A DNA stretch of 64,000 nt from Heracleum sosnowskyi (Eukaryota; Streptophyta; Magnoliopsida; Apiales; Apiaceae). The translations under genes were made by a program, and so were the position numbers. Location of the stretch: positions 28,612,655-28,676,654 of the forward strand of contig CM061238.1 of the NCBI GenBank assembly GCA_030848705.1, read 5' to 3'. Shown here in pieces: positions 9,466 through 20,090 of the stretch. The number at the start of each line of letters is the position of its first letter. The stretch's first letter is position 1. The notes under the pieces were generated by a model. It was not told the DNA's origin, did no database searches, and saw nothing but the letters and a program-made list of their open reading frames with translations.

Positions 9466-12400
9466 GTGACGCCCTCCAAACCCGGGGTACAGATTTGAGG
9501 AGTCATCCGACCAACGGAATACTATTTAACACATGCATAATATATATAAAGACACAATTACCCCTTGACCAAGACCGCATCCAGATTATGGCAATGAACA
9601 CAAGCTACTACAATCTTTTATTATTACAAACCAGTTTTATCAGAGTTATTACATCACAACTAAAGTTCAAATCTAGACATTAAATCTAGAAAAGCAAAAC
9701 AACAACTACCCTGCCAATAACAGTGACTCGAGGGGCTCTCCTGACTGCTGGTGAACTATCGGTCACGCTATGCCAACTCATACTCTCGCTTCACTGGAAT
9801 AGGGTTAGAAAACAACAAGCAAGAGTGAGCCAAAATTGCTCAGCAAACATCAACGAATCATTTCTATCACAGTTGTAAGGATATGAATTTAAGATATCAG
9901 AATCAACAATATTTAGCTAACACATGCTTTGTATCAATAATGATTGAAGTAAAGAATTAGAATTTGGCTTATACATTTTATTCAAATCAAAGGTTGTGCT
10001 GCTGGCCAGCCACGCATCAACCCCGGACTAGCTCATGTCATAGTCCTCTACTGGATCCCAGGCCAATCTGGGCCTTACGTTATTCCGACCAATTACTGGT
10101 CCATTTTTAAAAACACATGCCAATTCTATAATAGGGTATAAACAATAACATGCTCAATAAGATAAACTGAATGTATAGTAATTGCAAAAGAGCTTCAACT
10201 GTTCAGTATCAACGAAGATCGAGAAAGGATCATGGAGTAGTTTCAATGGTACAGTGTACTCATTCAATAAGGTAATCAATATTGGTAATCGTTAATCAAT
10301 AACCGTAATTGGTAGTCAAGATGGAAGTCAAATAATCAAAGGTTGTCAATGATAATCAAAGGATGATAAATAGCAACAATAGGTGGTAAACAATAATCAA
10401 GTAAATTGGAAATAAGGGTTTCCGATGCAGATCAAATCAAAGAATCAAGAATTTCTAAGGAAATGGAATCAGTTGTCCAAATGCGGTTAAAAGATGGATA
10501 ATTTGAATTGTTCTGGGGATAACGGTATTCAAGTAATCAAGACAATAATAATTTTTATCACAAGTAAAGGCACAGATACTTGCCTGGTCTAAGCTGCTGT
10601 CGGATCGACTCTGCTCACTCTACTTTCCCCTTTCCCTTGCTCCGGGAACTCGATTCTATAATTAAACAACTCATTACAATAAGTCTAACTATTCTCGTTC
10701 TACTCTCGACACTTATTCAATCAATAATCACATTTAAACAAGTAACCGGGTACGTATCGGACGTCCGGTATAATTTACGATATTTAAAACTCAGATATTT
10801 GCCCTAGCACAGGCATATACAGACTATAAAACACAACACACAATTAATATGAACCATATTGCACTTATAAATATTTTTAAAACATCGTCTGAAACTCATT
10901 TGAATTTTTAATAAGTCATTACTAATTTTTAAATCAAAAATCGGATTTTTAAATCCAATATAAACATTTAAATGAAAATAAATCAATTAATAAAATTAAT
11001 TGACACTCTTTAAATGCTCAAACTATTTTTAAATAAATAAATAGGCTTGAAAATAATTAAACTGAATTTTTAATTAATTAAATCTAATTAATAATTAATT
11101 TTTAAGAATTAATTGATTAAAAGAATTAACCAATTAATTAATAAATTAATTATTAATTAAAAATAATTAAAATAATTAAGTTTAATCAATTTTCGGATTT
11201 AAAATAATAAATATAATTTATCAGAATTTTTCTGATATTAAAATATATTTTTAAAATAAAAATATGAATTTTTAAAGTTTTTAAACTATTTTCGAATTAA
11301 ATTTAAAAATAAAATTCAAAAACAGTTTTCTGAAAATGAATTAGGGTTTTGAAGATTGAAACCGGGTCGAAAAATCGGGTAAACGGGTCGGGAAGAACGA
11401 ATCCGGGTCACCAAGAACAACCCGCCGGAATCTGGGTTTTCCAGAATCCGGCCGGCGTCCGGTGGCCGGACTTCGCCGTTTCCGATCAAAACAAAACCAA
11501 ACCATAGGGCTTTTGTTCGCTTTTGCAAGACAAACACAACCCACATACACACACATCTGTCCCATGCCGGAATCGTGCCCAGAATTCATTCAAAGAACTC
11601 GCCGGCGACGACCTCGGCCGGAAACCCGATCTACTTAAATCCTACATGAAACTCAAAGATTAATATACCAAAATAAAGCTTATAACTCATACAATCAAAG
11701 CCCTTTATCAAAAACAATGTCAGATCAATATCAAGAACGTACGAATCGAAAGAAGAAATCGGGTCAAAACCCGAAAATCAAACCCGACTAAATTGAACTT
11801 AAACATGAAATTAAAGCATGGATTCTTGCTAATTAGAACCCTAGGAACATGTTAGAAGCAACCAATTGAACGGAGAATCAACAGAATGAAAATCCCCAAA
11901 TTAATTAAGAACCCTAATTTTAATTCAAAACTTGTAAAATCAATATAAAATCGAATACTTACCAGATGATGATGAGGTTGGAAGATTCTGAAACTAGATT
12001 TTTGGGGCTTTGATTTGAGTATAAGAACTTCAAATTTGGACTTCAATAACCCTTAGAACGAATTGATTGAAGATCAAGAACACAAAATAATTTTTGGGAA
12101 TTTCGAATATTTTTGAGTAATTTCTGAAGAATTGCTAGGGTTATGAAGTCTGATTGGTCTTTTTATATTTCTGGAAAAATAATACCCCAAATAACAATTT
12201 TGGATCGATATTGATTCGTTAGATCGTTTAAAAACCCTAATTAGGTCAAAAACACGTTTTACTAAAAATAAGGGGTTAAAAAGGTTGATGATTATCCAAA
12301 TTGATATATATCATTATATAACTAATGCTCAAGAATACTAGGGCTATAACAACTTCAATATTGATATAGAACGATAAATCCGTCCCCTTAAGCAATTAGG

Positions 12401-12745
12401 GTTCGGAACGATTTTTCCTTTTTCGGATCAAAAATTGAAATTAATTTGCAGAATCAAATAGGTAGGGTTAAATAGAATCCCATAACCCTTTCGATAACGA
12501 TTCGAATACGAAAGACGAAGAATTAAAAATGAATGTACGAAATTTCAACGGGGCTCTTGAATTATCAAAACGGCTCAAATTTGAAGAAAATTCCAAATGA
12601 CGAAATTTTTGAAAGGGGCTTCCGACTCACCATTTAGCACATAATCACACACTAAATATCATATAATAATATTCCAATATTCCAACATAAATATTTTAGA
12701 TTAAATATATCATTTAATCAAATAATAAAATTCACGGATATTACA
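9466..12745 (-). repeat. Gypsy-1 5' LTR (right copy)
   Basis: It is 3280 bp, and transcription of the element would start in it and run leftward. It is identical to the left LTR except for the few changes listed there; a 9-bp tandem duplication near 11160 (AAAATAATTAAAATAATTAA) and a one-base loss near its left end explain the length difference. Confidence 0.95.
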
Positions 12746-12750
12746 ATGCA
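12746..12750. repeat. Target-site duplication ATGCA, right copy, of Gypsy-1
   Basis: It follows LTR end GATATTACA at 12745 and matches 423-427. Copia-1 gag resumes in frame immediately after it. Confidence 0.95.
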
Positions 12751-13054
12751 TGTTATGCCTAATATGTTTGCTCCATATGCACAATTTCAAAATCCATATG
12801 CTAGCATGCCATTTGTGCCTAATCCATACATGAATATGTTTAATGTGCCACAAATGCCATGGAATGTGAATAACATGTTTGTTCCTCCAAATATGTATGT
12901 TATGAATGAAAATGTGAGCAACCCTCAGAAATCAACACAAAAGGTAAAGGTTGATTTAACTCAATCTGAGCCCAAGGTGAAAAATGATGTGAAGAGTAAA
13001 TCAAAGGCTAACAAAACAGGACCCAAGGAAACTTGGGTACCAAAATCAACTTGA
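12746..13054 (+). pseudogene. Copia-1 gag, C-terminal tail after Gypsy-1
   Basis: The frame of 3-427 continues here: a Met/Asn/Pro-rich tail (MPNMFAPYAQ, NPYMNMFNVPQMPW), then a basic stretch ending KETWVPKST and TGA at 13052-13054. It resembles the Copia-2 gag tail (25712-26749). The first ATG (12746) is the duplicated target, not the gene's start. The following protease is in another frame, so gag and pol are not one continuous ORF. Confidence 0.85.
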
Positions 13055-13074
13055 TTTGGTTTTATTGTGTGCAG
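13051..13074 (+). promoter_or_regulatory. Splice-acceptor-like sequence between gag and pol (Copia-1)
   Basis: The T/G-rich tract TTTGGTTTTATTGTGTGCAG ends in AG at 13073-13074, directly before the protease coding sequence and straddling the gag stop. The same arrangement occurs in Copia-4 and Copia-5. It looks like a plant 3' splice site; whether it is used is unknown. Confidence 0.4.
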
Positions 13075-13569
13075 GGAGACAAGAGGAATCTTTGGTACTT
13101 GGATAGTGGTTGTTCAAGACACATGACTGGTGATTCTACCCTGCTCACAGAGTTCCAGGAAAGAGCTGGCCCTTGTATTGCTTTTGGAGATGACAGCAAA
13201 GGCTACACTAAGGGATATGGCTTGATTTCAAAAGAAAATGTCATCATTGATGAGGTTGCATTGGTGGATGGTCTAAAGCACAATTTGCTTAGTATCAGCC
13301 AACTTTGTGACAAAGGATTTTTAGTTACTTTTTCAAGAGAAGCCTGTGTTGTTTCTAAAGGTGGAGACAACGATGTGGTAATGACTGGATTCAGAAGAGG
13401 GAATGTGTACATTGCTGACTTTAGTAGCACAAGTCCAGACACCATCACTTGTCTTTTCAGCAAGGCAAGCAAGGATGAAAGTTGGCTATGGCACAAGAAA
13501 TTGTCTCATTTAAATTTCAAGGTTATGAATGACTTGGTGAGGAAAGATCTTGCTAGAGGAATTCCATAG
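13075..13569 (+). pseudogene. Copia-1 pol N-terminus: protease and integrase zinc-site start
   Basis: The ORF is open from 13033, but homology starts about 13075. The aspartic protease motif LDSGCSRHMTG (Asp codon about 13102) is followed by the fold typical of copia protease (KHNLLSISQLCDKG). The GAG-pre-integrase segment begins at about 13482 with WHKKLSHLN, giving the two His of the HHCC site. An in-frame TAG at 13567-13569 ends it, replacing the Lys seen in Copia-4 (GLPKSIL). Pol continues in the same frame at 13570. Confidence 0.88.
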
Positions 13570-15600
13570 GTGGAATTCTCCAAGGATGGTTTGTGTGATG
13601 CCTGTCAAAAAGGGAAACAAAAGAAGGCATCATTCAAAAGCAAGATAGAGTCATCAATTGTTCAACAGCTTGAGTTGCTTCATATGGATCTATTTGGCCC
13701 TGTCAATGTCATGTCCATTTCAAAGAAGAAATATTGTCTTGTGATTGTTGATGATTTTTCTAGATTTACATGGACTTTCTTTTTGCACGCAAAAGATGAG
13801 GCTAGTGAAATCATTATCAATCACATCAAGATGGTAAATAATCATCCTGATTTCAAAGTAAGAAGGATTAGGAGTGATAATGGGACAGAATTTAAGAATC
13901 TAACTATGAAGACGTTCTGTGAAGAGAATGGTATTTTACATGAATTTTCAGCTGTAAGGACACCACAACAAAATGGTGTAGTTGAAATGAAAAATAGAAC
14001 ACTCATTGAAGCTGCAAGGACAATGCTAGATGAATCAAAGTTACCAACTTATTTTTGGGCTGAGGCAGTTAACACAGCTTGCTTCACTCAAAATATTTCT
14101 TTGATTAATCAAGCCAAGGGAATGACCCCTTATCAACTACTCAAAAGAAAGAAACCACTATTGGATTTTCTTCATGTCTTTGGATGCAAGTGCTTTGTTC
14201 TGAGAAATCAAGCTGAGCATTTGGGGAAATTTGAAGCAAAGGCAGATGAAGCAATATTTGTGGGTTATGCAGCAGTGAAAGCTTACAGAGTCTATAATCT
14301 CAGAACCAACATTGTTATGGAATCTGTACATGTTGTTTTTTATGATCTCAAAATTCAAGGTCTCTGTGATGAAGGTTTCCATGAAAGTCTTTCTTTTGAG
14401 AATGAGGAAGGAGATCAAGTGAATCATGTTAAGGCTATTGAGAAACAGCCTAAAGTTGTTGTGTCTAGCACAGATGAAATCAGTAGTGAAGATGAAATTG
14501 CTGCATTAAGATTGAAAAGAATAGCTGCTAGCAGACCAATTGGTCATTCCGTTGACAATCATGATGGAGGATTCGTTGACAGTCTAAATGAGAATTTCGT
14601 TGACAGTCATAATGTGCATTTCGTTGACAGTCATAGAAATGCTTCTAGGAGTGATCACTTAGGGACAACAAACTCAGGGGGAGTTTCTCAAGGACAAACA
14701 TCTAATCAAGGCAATCATGATCATGAAGGTACAACTTCTAGAGCTAATCTACATCCCTCAAGGAAATGGACTAAAGATCATCCCTTTGAACTCATCATAG
14801 ATGATGTTTCTTCAAAAGTCCAAACTAGAAGAACAACTCAAGAGGAATGTCTATATAGTAGCTTTCTGTCTCAAGATGAGCCAAAGAAAGTTGAGGATGC
14901 ACTTCTAGATCCAGATTGGGTTTTAGCTATGCAAGAGGAGCTAAACCAATTTGAGAGAAACAAAGTTTGGAAGCTGGTGCCCAGGCCTAAAAACAGGAGT
15001 TTTATAGGCACAAAATGGGTGTTCAGAAACAAAATGGATGAAAATGGCATAGTCACAAGGAACAAAGCTAGATTGGTTGCTAAAGGCTACTCACAGGAAG
15101 AGGGAATTGATTTTGATGAAACTTTTGCTCCTGTTGCAAGACTAGAAGCAATAAGAATCTTCCTAGCCTATGCAGCCCATGCCAATTTTAAGGTCTACCA
15201 AATGGATGTGAAGAGTGCTTTTCTAAATGGGGAATTGGAAGAGGAGGTGTATGTGAGTCAACCTCCTGGTTTTGAAAATGATGATTTTCCAGAGTATGTG
15301 TACTTTCTCCTCAAAGCACTCTATGGTTTGAAACAAACACCTAGAGCCTGGTATGACACACTTTCACAGTTCCTCCTTGAGAATCACTTCACTAGAGGTA
15401 CTATAGATAAAACTCTTTTTCATAGGATTGTGAATGGCTCTACTATACTTGTTCAAATTTATGTAGATGACATAATTTTTGGGTCTATAGATGAAAAACT
15501 TTGTCAAAAGTTTGCCAAGCTTATGCAAAGTAAATTTGAAATGAGCATGATGGGAGAATTAACTTATTTACTTGGTCTACAAGTGAAACAAGTTAATTAA
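13570..15600 (+). CDS. Copia-1 pol: integrase and most of reverse transcriptase
   Basis: A 676-codon open stretch between stops. It has the Cys pair of the integrase zinc site (CDACQKGK), integrase Asp in LLHMDLFGPVNVMS, second Asp in IRSDNGTEFKN, and Glu in NGVVEMKNRT (Met replaces the usual Arg next to the catalytic Glu). An acidic/Ser-rich hinge (about 275-400) carries four CGTTGAC repeats (14549-14628) and a PPT-like tract (14675-14683). RT follows: MDVKSAFLNGELEEEVY and the active site YVDD in VQIYVDDIIFGS (about 15461-15483). It ends at a TAA (15598-15600), where Copia-2 has Lys-Glu. Confidence 0.9.
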   Translation: MEFSKDGLCDACQKGKQKKASFKSKIESSIVQQLELLHMDLFGPVNVMSISKKKYCLVIVDDFSRFTWTFFLHAKDEASEIIINHIKMVNNHPDFKVRRIRSDNGTEFKNLTMKTFCEENGILHEFSAVRTPQQNGVVEMKNRTLIEAARTMLDESKLPTYFWAEAVNTACFTQNISLINQAKGMTPYQLLKRKKPLLDFLHVFGCKCFVLRNQAEHLGKFEAKADEAIFVGYAAVKAYRVYNLRTNIVMESVHVVFYDLKIQGLCDEGFHESLSFENEEGDQVNHVKAIEKQPKVVVSSTDEISSEDEIAALRLKRIAASRPIGHSVDNHDGGFVDSLNENFVDSHNVHFVDSHRNASRSDHLGTTNSGGVSQGQTSNQGNHDHEGTTSRANLHPSRKWTKDHPFELIIDDVSSKVQTRRTTQEECLYSSFLSQDEPKKVEDALLDPDWVLAMQEELNQFERNKVWKLVPRPKNRSFIGTKWVFRNKMDENGIVTRNKARLVAKGYSQEEGIDFDETFAPVARLEAIRIFLAYAAHANFKVYQMDVKSAFLNGELEEEVYVSQPPGFENDDFPEYVYFLLKALYGLKQTPRAWYDTLSQFLLENHFTRGTIDKTLFHRIVNGSTILVQIYVDDIIFGSIDEKLCQKFAKLMQSKFEMSMMGELTYLLGLQVKQVN

Positions 15601-16404
15601 GGCATTTTCATTAGTCAAACAAAGTACATTCATGATTTGTTAAAGAAATTTAACTTAATGTAATGCTCTCCTGCCAAAACTCCCATGCCTACTGCTACTA
15701 AACTTGAATTGAATACTAAGGAAAAATCTGTGGACATTTCAAGTTACAGAGGCATGGTAGGCTCACTTTTATATTTAACAGCTAGTAGACCTGATATTAT
15801 GTTTGCTACATGTCTATGTGCTAGATTTCAAGCTGATCCTAGGGAATCCCATTTAGTTGCTATTAAAAGAATTTTCAGATATCTCAAAGGAACACCAAAC
15901 CTTGGCATTTGGTATCCTAGAGAATCTGGCTTTGAACTAATTGGTTATTCAGATGCAGATTATGCATGATGTAAAATTGACAGGAAAAGCACGACTGTCA
16001 CCTGTCAATTCCTAGGAAATAAGCTTGTGTCATGGTTTAGCAAGAAACAAAACTCAGTTTCTACCTGCACAGCTGAGGCTGAGTACATTGCAGCTGGAAG
16101 TTGTTGTGCACAGATTTTATGGATGAAAAATCAACTACTTGATTATGGATTAAGAGTTGAGAAAATTCCTATTTTCTGTGACAACACTAGTGCCATTGCC
16201 ATTACTGAGAATCCAGTGCAGCATTCAAGGACCAAGCACATTGACATCAAGTACCATTTCATTAGAGAACATGTTATGAATGGTACTGTTGAGTTACATT
16301 TTGTTCCAAGTGAACAACAACTTGCAGACATCCTTACCAAGCCACTTGATGAATCAACATTCTCAAGATTAGTAAGTGAGCTAGGTATGCTAAATTTCTC
16401 TTAA
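15601..16404 (+). pseudogene. Copia-1 pol C-terminus: RT end and RNase H, with stops
   Basis: It continues the pol frame. After the stop at 15598 there are further stops at 15661-15663 (TAA, where Copia-2 codes Asp) and 15968-15970 (TGA after SDADYA, where Copia-2 codes Gly). RNase H motifs are otherwise present: SDADYA, STAEAEYIAAGSCCAQ-like region with Thr for Ser (CTAEAEYIAAG), FCDNTSAI, and RTKHIDIKYHFIREHV. The natural end is TAA at 16402-16404. The last helix reads FSRLVSELGMLNF, as in Copia-2. Confidence 0.85.
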
Positions 16405-16943
16405 TTATTTATGAGATTTTTGCAAGTTAACATTGCAGCCAGAAATTTGCTATGATTTTCTGTGGATTAATTTTCTCAGAAAAAGGTGAAATTTTGTCTA
16501 AGTCAAAATTACTATGTCAACGAATGTCTTAATCCGTTGCCAGTCTTAGCATTTTTCTGGGTATTCCGTTGCCAGCTCTTTTATGACAACGGAATGCAGC
16601 TTCATCAACGGAATTGGCGGGACCTTAAACGCCCAATTCTAATCCGTTGATATAGCGCTGTTAATCTAAACCGTTGAAATTTGCACGCCTTTTTACCACG
16701 ATCTATACATACACCCCTGTAAGTATAAATCATGGTCATGTTTTAATTATAACGGTTAGATTTTAAGCCAATCCAGTAATTTACAATTATTATTGGACTT
16801 AATTTTTGAGAAATTTTGGGGGAGTATTTAAGCAATTTGCTTTCTTTAATTTTTTTTTTTTATCTTACACTCAAAATTTCCAAAGGCTTTCTCACTTTTT
16901 CTCTCTCAAGCAAAACACAGTTCGAACTCAACTCCACTCAACA
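16405..16943 (+). other. Copia-1 spacer between pol and ORF3, rich in the family motif
   Basis: There is no gene. Within 16515-16680 are at least seven copies of TCCGTTG or its complement CAACGGA (about 16517, 16532, 16564, 16588, 16604, 16642, 16670). A T-rich tract precedes the ORF3 ATG (16848-16861) and the 5' side of the ATG is A/C-rich. It is probably a leader or promoter-like region for ORF3. Confidence 0.65.
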
Positions 16944-18185
16944 ATGGCGCCCATAGTTAAACTTATGTCTTCTGGAGGGTTCATTTATGAGAAGAACAAC
17001 TCCATACCATTTGTTGCTAAGGAAAGCTCGAACGCAATCTTTCACAAGATGATGGATTTCTTGGTGAACTGCAAGCTCAGTTATGCTATGTTTCACTCCA
17101 CTCCACTTTATAATGAAATCATTGAGGAGATTTGGACCTCCTGTGAGTACAGTGGAACTAACTGCACTTTGCAATTCACAATTCAAGGTAAAGAGTATGT
17201 TGTTAATTCAGATGTTTTGCAAGCATGCCTTCATATTCCTGAGAATAATTGCTTAGCTTTACCCATAAATTCTGAAATTGTTAACATGCTTAACTCTATT
17301 AATTACTCTTTGCCAACTGTGAATTTGGGTAAGATTATTAGGAGAGGTTTGGTAAGGGAGTGGAACTACTTAGCAGATGCTTTCATTAAAGTGGTTTCTG
17401 GAAAAATCAGTAATTTTGATGCTTTAACTAACTCCATTCTAATCTTGTTTACCATGCTTCTCACTGATAATTACTATAACTTTAGCACCCAATTAATGTA
17501 TGAACTTGGTGCTAAATTGGGTGATAAGAAAACTAGGAAAAATAACATTTATCATGCTAGATTTCTAATGATGTTGGCCAACCATGTTAGTCCAACACCA
17601 TTAGTTATCTCTAACCCCAATTCCAAGTTTGACTATTTTGTTCAAGAGAAAAGGGTGCTAACAAACATCTTGAGGCTCAATCACAATGGTGATGTCCCAA
17701 TGGTGTACTTGCCAGTCATTGAGGTAACACTTTCTCAACCTGTTAATTTAAATGTTACTTCAATTTCTGCTACTGCAACTACTGTTGTTGCAATGGAGAC
17801 TGCAGTTGTGACCCAACAGGCTCCTGCCCCTGCAACTAGACCTAAATCTACAAAGTCTAAATCTACCAAGCCAACCTCAGGTGCTTCTCAAAAGGCACCT
17901 GTTGTAAAATCCACTACACAGCCTAAGGGGAGTGAAGCAGGTGTGGTGAGTGGTGAGGGAAGGGGTGAACATCAAAGAAACCCCAAGGATAAGATGGGAG
18001 AGGTGAGTGTTGCCCAGACTAGCCCCATTGTGTCTTCCCAACAAGGCACAATGAATAACATGGATATTAGCTCAAGTCTAACTACATCCTCTCAAAAGGA
18101 TGTAGTTATTGAAACAATCTCTCCTCCAAGAGCACACACCAAAAGGGTAAGGGACACATCTATCCCCCAAACATCTATCTCCTAA
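16944..18185 (+). pseudogene. Copia-1 ORF3 (env-like), N-terminal part
   Basis: ATG at 16944 is chosen because the protein begins MAP(I) there as in Copia-2 (30067); the upstream extension (Phe-rich) is T-tract read-through. Residues 1-280 form a conserved globular region (FLVNCKLSYAMF, GKEYVVNSDVL, LVREWNYLADAF, FDYFVQEKRVLTNILRLNHN) also found in Copia-2 and, more distantly, Copia-4. After that the chain is Thr/Pro/Lys-rich and disordered-looking (KPTSGASQKAPVVK). TAA at 18183-18185 interrupts it. The family name env-like comes from its position; I see no signal peptide or clear membrane segment, so an envelope role is not supported here. Confidence 0.75.
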
Positions 18186-20090
18186 TACCAAAGAAGGGTG
18201 AAACAGAAATCCCAGGTCACACAGGGTGCACACACACTGGAAGCAACAATTCCAGTTTCTCAAATTCAGTTTGATGTAGCCCCAATTATTACTCTAGGGT
18301 TACAGTCCCACTCTCTCAATATTAATATTGAGACAACTCCACAAAATTCTCCTTCACACTCATTAGATGTGGATATGATCCATTCATCTATTCCTGATTC
18401 TCCAACTCTTTTCTTGGAGAAGCCCCACTCTGAAATTGGTGGTTATCACTTATTAAGTGATTTGTTGGGCCACCAATCATCTTTTTCTGAAACTACAAGA
18501 GGATCCATGGCACCATCTTTAAAATCAATCACCATAGATTCTACTGTAATTTCACTTTCTCAAACTCCTTTATTGACTTCATCAACGGTATTATCTCTTC
18601 CGTTGACAAGTGTTTCTCCATCAACGGAATCCATTCCGTTGACAGTTCAAACTACCATTCCGTTGCTAGCTCATTCTGCACCAATTATTGAAAATCCAAT
18701 TGTTCACACAACTAGTGCAGATGACCTAGTGGTAGTTGAAACACTTTTAGGATTGAAAGGGAGTGATTCTGAGAGGCTGGCTTGCAGCCAGGCAAAAGGA
18801 GAGAATGAGAGTGAGAGGCTGGATATTTCTTCCAGCCAGGCAAAAGGAGAGATTGAGAGTTCCACCTTAGTAGGTCAAGGTGAGGGTGTGAGAGGTGTGA
18901 GCCATGGGGAGCCCATGATGCAAGAATATAGTGGAGAGAGAGAAGGGACTACAGCAGTTCACAGGGAGGAAACAACCATTTCAAGTGAGTTAATGGAGGT
19001 TAGTGAGGGAGAAAGAGAATTGTCTTTCCAAGAGCATTATCAACAAACTCTGGATAGCATTTCTCTGGATCCTGAAACCTTTACTCACCCTGTGCTAGCA
19101 TATCAAATCATGCCTCAACAGGGCAATGTGGAGGCAGAGAGGACACTAAATCTGATTCATACAACTGCATCCATGATGAGGGCTAAGGATGCACTTGCCA
19201 ATCTGTCTCCAGGAGCTGGTGGAAGTGATCAGTTTGCTGATTTTTCAAGTGATGATGATAGTCTTGATGCTGATTTGCAAGAGGTGGCTATCACTACACA
19301 GACTGGGACATCTGTGATGCCTCCTAAGCCAAGATGGCTTTATCAAGATTCACTTGGATATCATGGTTTGGATACTGCAATTACAAGGCAGTATAATGAA
19401 GCTTACTTGGCTCATGAGTCTGCACCTCAAAATGAGAAGAAATTCTACAAGGCAATTTTGGACTCTCTAGAAATCCAGAGGCTCCAAATGCTACAGACAA
19501 GAATTGAGGCCAGGGAAATCAAGGACACCATTGCAAGCTTCAAGGACTCCACTGATAGGAGGTTTGATGAAAGACTTCCACTTCTCACTATGACCAAAAT
19601 GGACCAATTCTTCAGAAGGGATCATGAGGTGGCAACCACTTTGAAAACCCTTACTGATAGGGTGGACAAAGTGGAAGCCACATTAACTCATATGCAACAG
19701 GCACAGGAGAAGCAAACTCAGTTATTAACTCAGCTAGTGGCAGCTCAAGGTCTTCCTCTCATCACTCTTGATGATAACAAAAAGGGGGAGAAATCAAAGG
19801 AGCTTAATATTCAAGTCACAAAAGTTATGGTCCCAGCCATTTCTTTACCACAGGAGCCACTAGCTATGGGGGAGTCTATCAAGGATAAATTGGATGGAAT
19901 TGACCTGATTCAACGTGCATCTATGAGACTACAACTTGCAGATCAGATAAAAGAGAAATGGTCTAATATAGATGCACGGGTTAAGAAGATAGCTGAAAGT
20001 GCAAGAAATAAACATCCATCAACGGATCAAGCTACTTCTACAGTAACGGATCTCAGAATTATAATGCCAACGGATGCGCCCATCACATAA
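18186..20090 (+). pseudogene. Copia-1 ORF3, middle part
   Basis: Same frame as the N-terminal part, open for about 630 codons to TAA at 20088-20090. First half is Ser/Thr/Pro-rich with several family motifs (TCAACGGA and TCCGTTGACA at about 18582-18665) and acidic repeats ending LACSQAKGE and SSQAKGE. Second half (from about 19430) is predicted to be a long coiled coil (LEIQRLQMLQTRIEARE, RVDKVEATLTHMQQAQEKQ). A PPT-like AAAAAGGGGGAGA lies at 19779-19791 in the DDNKKGEKS codons. Copia-2 has the same order of segments. Confidence 0.7.

Larger units (their letters stand above)
428..12745 (-). mobile_element. Gypsy-1: complete Ty3/gypsy chromovirus of Tekay (Del) type
   Basis: It is 12,318 bp, with LTRs of 3272 bp (428-3699) and 3280 bp (9466-12745), a polypurine tract at 3700-3713, a tRNA-Met primer site at 9446-9463, an extra ORF (8771-9322), and one gag-pol frame from 8352 to 3739. 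Termini on the minus strand are TG...CA and ATGCA flanks both sides. The pol order is PR-RT-RNase H-integrase with a C-terminal chromodomain, which defines plant chromoviruses; the chromodomain type and very long LTRs point to Tekay. By eye the two LTRs differ by about six substitutions, a 1-bp and a 9-bp indel, so the insertion is recent. A single in-frame TGA in RT is the only coding defect seen. Confidence 0.95.

Noticed and set aside
16806..16943. Phe-rich N-terminal extension of Copia-1 ORF3 as a signal peptide
   Set aside because: It comes from the T-tract before the conserved ATG at 16944 and is absent in Copia-2.
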